Source of the DNA: Waddlia sp964635295
Lineage (GTDB): Bacteria > Chlamydiota > Chlamydiia > Chlamydiales > Waddliaceae
DNA length: 39,684 bases
Direction: 5' to 3'
NCBI GenBank assembly: GCA_964635295.1
Contig: CAZWOB010000016.1
Location: forward strand, 1-39,684
The notes under the pieces were generated by a model that made no database searches, was not told the origin of the DNA, and saw only the letters and a list, made by a program, of their open reading frames with translations. This document shows positions 1-5,833 of this stretch, piece after piece; the first letter of the stretch is position 1, and the number at the start of each line of letters is the position of its first letter. A program made the position numbers and the translations under genes.

Positions 1-765
1 CTGAAACTCGATATTTCCCAGTCCCTCCCGGGATTGAGCCTTTCAACGAAAGGCACGCAGCAGCTGGAAGCCGACATGGTTCTGAACAACAGTCAGTCGG
101 ACCTGCCGCTGACCACGCCCCCTTTGAATTTAACATTTGTCTTGAAAAGCCTGAATATTGATCTGCAGGCCAATGATGAAACGCTCACATTCCGCTCGGA
201 CGAGTTGGGGACATCGCTTTATCTCAGCCAGCTATCCAAGTTGATTGATCGGCCGATCCAGTTGCGATTAGGGGAGGAGTTCAAACTTGATCGGGACAAC
301 GAGGAGCTCAGGCGCGCCGTTTCCGAGCTTCCTGTGCTGACGGAGATCAGCCCTGATCATTTGCTTGTCGAGCTGTTCCTTCATATTTTTGCAGCAGGGG
401 GAAGTAAGCTTCAAGTGGGCCAGGTGATTGAAAAGGATTTGTCGGAGTGGCAGATCCCTTCCCTGCCCACAAAAATTTTCTATACGATCACAGAGATCGA
501 TGACTACAGCGTCTATGCGGATATTCATGGGGAGATGGAGAAGCGGACGTTTCAACTTGAAGGGGAGGTTTCGGTGGGCAATACTGACGAGCCTGTTGCT
601 GCGTCGCTGTCTGGTCGCATGGAAGGCAAGGTAAAGTGGAACCGCGACAACGCCCTGCTCTATGAGCTGGAGCTGGACTATGCCTATTCCACCCGTTTGC
701 AGCTGGCCAGTTGGGAGTGGCTGATGAACGTTTCCCTCAATCTTCACAATAAGTCCAGATTGTAA
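1..765 (+). CDS. Unrecognised protein, 5' end cut by window edge
   Basis: The reading frame is open from base 1 to the stop at 763-765, so the gene starts outside the window; the TTG at 34 is probably not its real start. The visible 254 residues have no recognisable catalytic motif. They alternate polar and hydrophobic residues in a way typical of beta-rich proteins, with a charged middle segment and a C-terminus rich in short beta-like stretches, and no membrane segment. It is followed by a convergent hicB only 7 bases away, with no obvious terminator between them. It could be an envelope or periplasmic protein, but that is a guess; I do not assign a function. Confidence 0.75.
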   Translation: MKLDISQSLPGLSLSTKGTQQLEADMVLNNSQSDLPLTTPPLNLTFVLKSLNIDLQANDETLTFRSDELGTSLYLSQLSKLIDRPIQLRLGEEFKLDRDNEELRRAVSELPVLTEISPDHLLVELFLHIFAAGGSKLQVGQVIEKDLSEWQIPSLPTKIFYTITEIDDYSVYADIHGEMEKRTFQLEGEVSVGNTDEPVAASLSGRMEGKVKWNRDNALLYELELDYAYSTRLQLASWEWLMNVSLNLHNKSRL

Positions 766-772
766 AATAATT

Positions 773-1150
773 CTATCTATGATGAGGTAAATTCATCCGA
801 CCCATGCCAGCATCTACTAGCATATCTAAGACTTTGCTAAGGGATTTGTGTTTTTGCTGTGCAACCTTGGCAATTGCATAATGCCTTTCTGCAGACGTTC
901 TATATGAGATTTTCCCTTTGAATTTAGATTTGTTTATTGGGACGGGAATATCTCTTCCTTGGTCAAGATAGAGTTCTACAGTCGCATAAATTGCGTCTTT
1001 AACATCATCCATTGCTTCATTGATCGTCTCCGCATCGGTGCATACACCAGGTAATTCATTTACGTATACTATGAAGTACCCATTTTCTTGCTCAACAGTG
1101 TATGACCAGGGCATATTAACATACTTTTGTATCTCTTTTTTAGTAGCCAT
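773..1150 (-). CDS. hicB: HicB-family antitoxin
   Basis: This is the antitoxin partner of the adjacent HicA toxin (type II toxin-antitoxin). Residues about 14-70 carry the HicB fold, a partially degraded RNase H-like domain, recognisable by the W-S-Y-T-V-E, G-Y-F-I-V-Y-V and E-L-P-G-V-C-T-D segments. Residues about 78-116 look like a ribbon-helix-helix DNA-binding domain with K-I-S-Y-R-T followed by two helices. HicB proteins neutralise HicA by direct binding and repress their own promoter. The gene overlaps hicA by 11 bases in the usual toxin-then-antitoxin order, which implies translational coupling. At 125 residues it is a normal length for the family, and both domains look intact. Confidence 0.9.
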   Translation of the reverse strand: MATKKEIQKYVNMPWSYTVEQENGYFIVYVNELPGVCTDAETINEAMDDVKDAIYATVELYLDQGRDIPVPINKSKFKGKISYRTSAERHYAIAKVAQQKHKSLSKVLDMLVDAGMGRMNLPHHR

Positions 1151-1370
1151 GATCTTTTAATACCTCCTGTATTAATCGCAACTGGTAAGGGAGAAGTTGA
1201 TTTCTCATTTTAAGCGATACATTTCGTTCGTAGTCAGGTTTTCCGAATACATGATGCGACCCTTTAATACGTAGATCAAATCCAAGTTTTTTGAGTAGGG
1301 ATTCTGCTTCTTTATAGGAGATCGGTTTTCCGTCCAGTATGCATATAACTAGTTTATCGAACTTACTCAT
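1140..1370 (-). CDS. hicA: HicA-family mRNA interferase toxin
   Basis: This is a predicted ribosome-independent mRNA-cleaving toxin. The 76-residue protein has the double-stranded-RNA-binding-like fold of HicA: a helix (Y-K-E-A-E-S-L-L-K-K-L-G-F) and then the diagnostic G-S-H-H-V-F at residues 37-42, where H39 matches the catalytic histidine of the family. It is longer than minimal HicA proteins by about 15 N-terminal residues, a known variant. It is the first gene of a two-gene unit with hicB. The start ATG at 1370 lies only about six bases after a good -10 element, so the transcript may be leaderless. Confidence 0.88.
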   Translation of the reverse strand: MSKFDKLVICILDGKPISYKEAESLLKKLGFDLRIKGSHHVFGKPDYERNVSLKMRNQLLPYQLRLIQEVLKDHGY

Positions 1371-1374
1371 ACTT

Positions 1375-1405
1375 ATATGATATCAAATATGATAGCAAGC
1401 GTCAA
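1375..1405 (-). promoter_or_regulatory. hicAB promoter with overlapping operator-like repeats
   Basis: On the minus strand, TTGACG (1405-1400) and TATCAT (1382-1377) are separated by 17 bases, a good vegetative promoter. An inverted repeat TATCA-AATA-TGATA covers 1381-1394, between the two elements, and the 8-mer ATATGATA is repeated directly at 1375-1382 and 1387-1394. This is where a HicB ribbon-helix-helix repressor would be expected to bind. The promoter match is seen directly; its use by HicB is inference. Confidence 0.6.
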
Positions 1406-1485
1406 GAGGACAACGTAGTGAGGAAAGCGAAAACCGATCGTACACCAAGATAATAAATATTGTTATTTCGATGATTAAGGTAATT

Positions 1486-1533
1486 TTAATTTTTCCTTAA
1501 ACTAATCTTTAAATAAAAGTGTTAATTTTTCCT
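1486..1533 (+). repeat. Pair of 12-bp direct repeats in the lipoprotein leader
   Basis: TTAATTTTTCCT occurs at 1486-1497 and again at 1522-1533, 36 bases apart, in the A+T-rich region between hicA and the lipoprotein gene at 1580. The spacing is between three and four helical turns. The repeats could be a regulatory site or a chance event in A+T-rich DNA. Confidence 0.4.
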
Positions 1534-1579
1534 CACTTTAACAAAGTATATTAGTACTAATTAATAGAGAGTTATTATT

Positions 1580-2005
1580 ATGAAAAAGCTCATCGTCTGT
1601 TCCATTTTATTTGCGTTGGCGATCATACCTATGCTGACCAGTTGCCAGCAGTCCGGGTCTTCGTCCCAGCAGTTCAAGGCTAAAGTCGGAAGGGAGATCT
1701 TTATCGGTCTGTCCAAGCCCGGCCATGTGAAGATCGAAGGAAAGCGTACATTGACGCAGCCTGAGATCGAGGGCCTGCAATCGTTTCTTCTCGCGGATCA
1801 GGGGTATATTTTTGATCGCACGAAAAAATGCCTGTTTATCCCGGAAATGACCATTACTTTCGAAGGAAAGGAGCAAGTGGTCGCTATGATCAGCTTTGTC
1901 TGCAAGCAGGTCAAGTTCGTTCATGACGATCAAACTGTCATTATCGATACCGATCCAATGGCAGAAGAATTTAATGACTATATCCAAAAGGAGTTGATCA
2001 AATGA
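1580..2005 (+). CDS. Small lipoprotein of unknown function
   Basis: The 141-residue protein starts with a classical lipoprotein signal: M-K-K, a hydrophobic stretch, then the lipobox L-T-S-C with the modified cysteine at residue 22. A Q/S-rich linker follows, then a compact domain (about residues 33-140) with no recognised family. A GAGAG ribosome-binding site lies eight bases before the ATG. The stop codon overlaps the start of the caspase-like gene (ATGA at 2002-2005), so the two are co-translated and both are exported. It may be an envelope-anchored partner, inhibitor or substrate of that protein; this is inference from gene order only. Confidence 0.85.
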   Translation: MKKLIVCSILFALAIIPMLTSCQQSGSSSQQFKAKVGREIFIGLSKPGHVKIEGKRTLTQPEIEGLQSFLLADQGYIFDRTKKCLFIPEMTITFEGKEQVVAMISFVCKQVKFVHDDQTVIIDTDPMAEEFNDYIQKELIK

Positions 2006-2793
2006 AAACAGTAAAACTTGCGTTAACCCTCATTTTTTGCGCTCTCGCGACTTTTGGATTAGAGGCTGCGACTTTACATACGATATTGGTGGCCGATACG
2101 ACAGATGTGAGCATCGGTGACTCAACTGCGATGGACCTCTATAAGATGCGTCGTCAGTTCAATAAAGTCTCCAAGTATACGGAAATGGAGCAGAACCTGA
2201 TCACCATCAGCGGTGATGAAGTGCGTCCCGACAATGTGTTGGAAGCGATCGATGCCTTGAAATTTGAAGAAGATGACGTTGTGATCTTTTATTATTCAGG
2301 ACATGGATACCGTACAGAAAGCAAAGAAGGCAATCCCTGGCCGAACCTCTATTTCTCTATTGAGGACAAGGGGATCGACCTTGCGCATGTACGCGATGTT
2401 TTGGAAGAGAAAAATCCCCGCTTTCTTATTGTGATGGCGGATGTCTGCAACAGTTTTGTTCCAGATGATTTCGCGCCGCCATTGATGCAACGTTTCTGGT
2501 TCTCTGGAGCCAGTGAAGATATTATTGCCGCAAACTACCGCTCCCTGTTTTTGGAAGCTGAAGGAACGCTGTTGATCAGCAGTTCGGAGGTCGGCGAGTA
2601 TTCTTGGGGCACGAACAGTGGCGGACTTTTTACGGTCGCTTTATTGCAAAACCTTGAGAAAATGGTCAAAGCTACTGACTATCCCGAATGGGAGATCCTG
2701 TTGGACCAAACGGCTCAGTTGGTCTCAGATTCCCAGCATCCTCAGTGGGACTTCAAGTCCAGAAGAGAGATTGAAACCGCCATGGGCGGATAA
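2002..2793 (+). CDS. Secreted caspase-fold (C14 family) protein
   Basis: The 263-residue protein has an N-terminal signal peptide (residues 1-22) followed by a caspase/metacaspase-like domain. The catalytic histidine is H101 in Y-Y-S-G-H-G-Y, and the catalytic cysteine is C149 in V-M-A-D-V-C-N-S-F after a hydrophobic beta strand. Both motifs are in the right order and at the right spacing for the p20 subdomain of clan CD cysteine peptidases. Family knowledge predicts cleavage after Arg/Lys (orthocaspase type) or Asp, but specificity cannot be read here. It is translationally coupled to the preceding lipoprotein and followed by a terminator. Export suggests action in the periplasm, outside the cell or inside a host vacuole. 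Both residues being present makes an active enzyme more likely than a pseudo-enzyme. Confidence 0.85.
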   Translation: MKTVKLALTLIFCALATFGLEAATLHTILVADTTDVSIGDSTAMDLYKMRRQFNKVSKYTEMEQNLITISGDEVRPDNVLEAIDALKFEEDDVVIFYYSGHGYRTESKEGNPWPNLYFSIEDKGIDLAHVRDVLEEKNPRFLIVMADVCNSFVPDDFAPPLMQRFWFSGASEDIIAANYRSLFLEAEGTLLISSSEVGEYSWGTNSGGLFTVALLQNLEKMVKATDYPEWEILLDQTAQLVSDSQHPQWDFKSRREIETAMGG

Positions 2794-2830
2794 ACGAAGT
2801 TAACCTTCCCTCTGTCTATTGTAGACAAAC

Positions 2831-2861
2831 CCCGCTAATCTTAGGGTTAGCGGGTGTTTTT
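2831..2861 (+). terminator. Intrinsic terminator after the caspase operon
   Basis: CCCGCTAA (2831-2838) and TTAGCGGG (2847-2854) form a perfect 8-bp stem with an 8-base loop, followed by TGTTTTT. It lies 37 bases after the caspase-like stop and abuts the end of the convergent membrane-protein gene. Confidence 0.85.
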
Positions 2862-3849
2862 AATTCGAGATGCTCCACTCGCTGTGGCGGCATTTTTGCC
2901 AGATCATCTTTGATGTATACAGCAGCGACATCGTCCAGGTGACCGAGCATTGAATGAGGGAGTCGGGCCACATCTTGCAGATCCCCATGCTGAGATAGCC
3001 AAGAACGATCAACCCTAAATTTGCCTGCGTATATTTCCGTTTCTGTTTCAGGCCTGTTCTCAATTTATGGATAAGGGCGTTCAAGTCGCTTTGGTTCATC
3101 ACGCCCATCAGTTGATCGACTGTATCGACGTCGTATTTCTTCCCCAGATTTTCCCGCAGTGTTTCCATCACGTAGTGATCGAGCTGTTTGAATGTATGGC
3201 GTGCCAGCCGTTTTTCAGACGATTCTTCCGCTCGGTCCTTTTCATGGTAGAGCCGTTTGAGAAAGTGGCGCATCACCTTTTCCACTTTTTCCGGTTTGCG
3301 GGCGGCCACTTTAATGCGGCCGCATAGGGAGTTGTTCTTTTTGTAATCATAGATTTCGGTCAGGATGCCTGTTCCGAGAGAAAAGAGGGAGAAAGGGCGC
3401 ATCACAGCGTACATTGCCAAGGCGATTTCCGGGTAGGCGAACAGGGAAAAGAGGGAGGCAACACAAAGGGCCCCGGTAAGGAGAATATTGAGCGATTTGA
3501 CGGTGACTTTGGCGGCGGTGAAGACGATTCCTTCGATGTCTTTGGCTTTTAGATTGTGGAAGAGATCGTCGCCGTTTTTGATCAGATCGCGGATCTGGAT
3601 ATTCATCCACATGACCCCCGAAAAGCTAAGGGCGGTATAGCAGGTGCGGTGGACGAGATGGGGGATTTGTTTAAAAATTTTTGAAGCGAGCAGGATCGTA
3701 TTGAGGGTGAAGATGCCGAGGCTTGTGATCAGATCGGAGTGGTCGTGATAGGTTTTGATGCACCATTTCCAGTGCCTGCCGAGGGATGATGTTCGTGGAT
3801 GTATAAGTGGAGTTGTTGGATTGTCAAATGTGGCAGGAATTGCGGCCAT
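2860..3849 (-). CDS. Multi-pass membrane protein, Inc-like candidate
   Basis: This is a 329-residue protein with no family I recognise. Hydrophobic segments appear at about residues 38-57, 67-84, 117-164 (long enough for a hairpin of two helices), 276-292 and 298-316. Between them lies a basic, strongly helical soluble stretch (about 165-275, K/R/E-rich). Paired hydrophobic segments flanking a charged helical domain recall chlamydial inclusion-membrane proteins, although this one has more segments than the classical bilobed type. It has no signal peptide. The start ATG is preceded by a GGGGA box buried in a strong hairpin (see 3857-3877). It lies 55 bases downstream of the RasGAP gene and may be read from the same transcript. 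Confidence 0.75.
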   Translation of the reverse strand: MAAIPATFDNPTTPLIHPRTSSLGRHWKWCIKTYHDHSDLITSLGIFTLNTILLASKIFKQIPHLVHRTCYTALSFSGVMWMNIQIRDLIKNGDDLFHNLKAKDIEGIVFTAAKVTVKSLNILLTGALCVASLFSLFAYPEIALAMYAVMRPFSLFSLGTGILTEIYDYKKNNSLCGRIKVAARKPEKVEKVMRHFLKRLYHEKDRAEESSEKRLARHTFKQLDHYVMETLRENLGKKYDVDTVDQLMGVMNQSDLNALIHKLRTGLKQKRKYTQANLGLIVLGYLSMGICKMWPDSLIQCSVTWTMSLLYTSKMIWQKCRHSEWSISN

Positions 3850-3856
3850 TGAGGGT

Positions 3857-3877
3857 TCCCCAAAAGTTTTTTGGGGA
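3857..3877 (-). promoter_or_regulatory. Hairpin covering the ribosome-binding site
   Basis: On the minus strand TCCCCAAAA pairs perfectly with TTTTGGGGA (9 bp, loop of three) immediately before the membrane-protein ATG at 3849. The right arm contains the only Shine-Dalgarno-like GGGGA, seven to eight bases from the start. There is no U-run, so it is a poor terminator but a good candidate for translational masking. Confidence 0.55.
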
Positions 3878-3904
3878 GATTATCTCAAATGGATAAGGTT
3901 ATCG

Positions 3905-5632
3905 TCAAACCTCTTCGCCGGAAAGGTGTTGGTTGATGGTTTCAACAGGTTCTCTACCCGACGTCAAAAAGGGACCAAATACCCTCATGTACTCTTCCTT
4001 ATTATCAAAATCCACCTTGTTTACCATGTTTTGAATAATTTTAGTTACAAGAATAGCGTTTTTTATTTGTAGACCTTCAAATTTTGTGACTTTCCCGAGC
4101 ATTGCTGCGTTGAGTCCCCTCAAAAATAAAAAGTTCAATGGCACAGTTTCTGCGGATGATTTTCCGAATTTATCGTTAACAGTTTGCTGAACATCTCGGC
4201 ACATGTCATAAAATACTGATAATTCCTCATTCTCAGTATCCGTGGCGATTTCTTCAAGGATGGAGAGAACTTCGGTTGTGTGCTCTTGGATTCTAGTGGC
4301 ATTCTCTGATGAGATTGATTTTTCTTTTGTTTCACTATCTTCGGAAAGGAGGTTTTCTTTTGGAAGTTTTTTGAGTGCGTTTTGCAGCTTTTCTGATCCT
4401 GTAAAATGGGGAACTACATGTGCCTTAGTAAATTCTGCTAATAATTTTGAGCCTATTGTATTTCCCCTGAGTAAATTACCTGGCTGTTCCTTAGAATGAG
4501 CTTGTACTTCCGATTTAAGTGCTCCGCCAACTAATTTCGCTCGTTTTTCGGGTGAGTCAAGTTTTTCCATGACCTTTTTTGCGACCTTATCAGCGTTGCT
4601 ACTGGGAATATCTGCAAGGTGCAGCACTCTCCCTGCTTGATCTGGATCGCTTTTTGCAATTTCGACTATTACTTGGCAGGCAGTGTCTATTTGATCTTCA
4701 TCATTGAAGAGTTCACTCAATGCATTTGCTATAGCATTATTCACAGCAAATTCTTTATACCCTTCAGATGCGTTGTCCGGAAGACCTGCAAGTGCAAGAT
4801 CTCTTATGGCGGCGATCCCATCGTCAATTGTCTCTGGAGATTTTAACTGTTCGATGGCTGATTTCATGTCTCTGGATACATTATGATCCTTTTCTGCTCT
4901 AACTCTCTCTAAAATCAGTTGAAAATTACCTCCATCTTCCGTTTGTGGAATTTGCCGTTCAACTTTTGCGAAATTATCAGGCGTTAAAGCTTTTAAGATA
5001 TTTTCAAATTCTTTGGTATTACCCGCTTCATAAAGATCTGATAATGCATCGAGTCCGGGCCCTATATTGTCTCCGGAAAAATAATTGTTGAGGTTTTGCA
5101 TGTCTGTTGAAGTGAGCTTAGGGCTTTCATATGTATATTCTCCAAGTTCGCTTTCAGAGCCTTTTTGAGTTTCTGTTTTTGCTTTACCTAAAAATTTACC
5201 CAGGGTTTGTGATAGCTTGGCAGAATGAGGATTTTGCGAGATCTGTTCACGATGGTGAATGTGTTGCTGTTTGACTTTGTATTGGTCGACGGATGCTTTA
5301 AATTTCTGAATAAGCCCCTGAAAGAATTGTTTGACACAATTCTCGGCTTTCTTCATCGAAGCTTGTGGTTTAGGAGAGAGCTTTTCTCCGCTCGCAACTG
5401 AGGTGTCTCCTCCCAAAAGAGGTGTCTCCTCTTCTTTTATTGTGCGTCCTAGGGATGGCGTATACGCTTTGTTCGTACTCCAAACCTGTGCAGTTTTTTC
5501 CGTACCTTTTGTACCACTACCCACCGACACCCCCCTATTCGACTGGTCAGTGCCCAGTAGTGGTTGGGTTTCAATTGAAGGTGTCCTTCCAGAACCAAAA
5601 CTACTAAATAAATTACCCAGCGCTTTCATCAT
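3905..5632 (-). CDS. RasGAP-domain protein, candidate secreted effector
   Basis: The 575-residue protein ends in a eukaryote-type Ras GTPase-activating domain (about residues 370-573). Three hallmark blocks are in order. L-L-R-G-N-T-I-G-S-K (R389) matches neurofibromin L-F-R-G-N-S-L-A-S-K, where the arginine is the catalytic finger. N-F-L-F-L-R (R505) matches the conserved F-L-R. A C-terminal helix with T-K-I-I-Q-N-M-V-N-K-V-D-F and K-E-E-Y-M-R-V-F follows the GAP pattern. The usual N-P-A after F-L-R is N-A-A here. Residues 1-100 are polar and disordered-looking, and 100-370 are helical with no recognised domain. There is no signal peptide or membrane segment, as expected of a type III effector. 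I chose the ATG at 5632 because AGAGAGG precedes it and the predicted transcription start lies downstream of the GTG at 5668. The function, switching off a host Ras-family GTPase, is inference. Confidence 0.88.
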   Translation of the reverse strand: MMKALGNLFSSFGSGRTPSIETQPLLGTDQSNRGVSVGSGTKGTEKTAQVWSTNKAYTPSLGRTIKEEETPLLGGDTSVASGEKLSPKPQASMKKAENCVKQFFQGLIQKFKASVDQYKVKQQHIHHREQISQNPHSAKLSQTLGKFLGKAKTETQKGSESELGEYTYESPKLTSTDMQNLNNYFSGDNIGPGLDALSDLYEAGNTKEFENILKALTPDNFAKVERQIPQTEDGGNFQLILERVRAEKDHNVSRDMKSAIEQLKSPETIDDGIAAIRDLALAGLPDNASEGYKEFAVNNAIANALSELFNDEDQIDTACQVIVEIAKSDPDQAGRVLHLADIPSSNADKVAKKVMEKLDSPEKRAKLVGGALKSEVQAHSKEQPGNLLRGNTIGSKLLAEFTKAHVVPHFTGSEKLQNALKKLPKENLLSEDSETKEKSISSENATRIQEHTTEVLSILEEIATDTENEELSVFYDMCRDVQQTVNDKFGKSSAETVPLNFLFLRGLNAAMLGKVTKFEGLQIKNAILVTKIIQNMVNKVDFDNKEEYMRVFGPFLTSGREPVETINQHLSGEEV

Positions 5633-5670
5633 TTTTACCTCTCTTATAAACCTGCCTCTTAATATCACCT

Positions 5671-5699
5671 ATTATATAATATTTTTTTTAATCAGTCAA
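5671..5699 (-). promoter_or_regulatory. Promoter of the RasGAP gene
   Basis: TTGACT (5699-5694) and a perfect TATAAT (5676-5671) are separated by 17 bases on the minus strand. Transcription would start near 5664, giving a leader of about 30 bases to the ATG at 5632. Confidence 0.75.
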
Positions 5700-5833
5700 T
5701 TTTAGATAATTTACTCTTAAATATGGCATAACTGAGGAGAAATAGGGGATTTGGAGACTTTGTGTTGTCGTAAAGGGGAGGCTTTTGATACGATCTACCC
5801 TATCTAATTGAAGTTTTTGAGGGTTTGACACCA

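Noticed and set aside
268..747. 159-residue minus-strand frame opposite the first gene
   Set aside because: It is a shadow of the plus-strand gene with no start signal and no family features.
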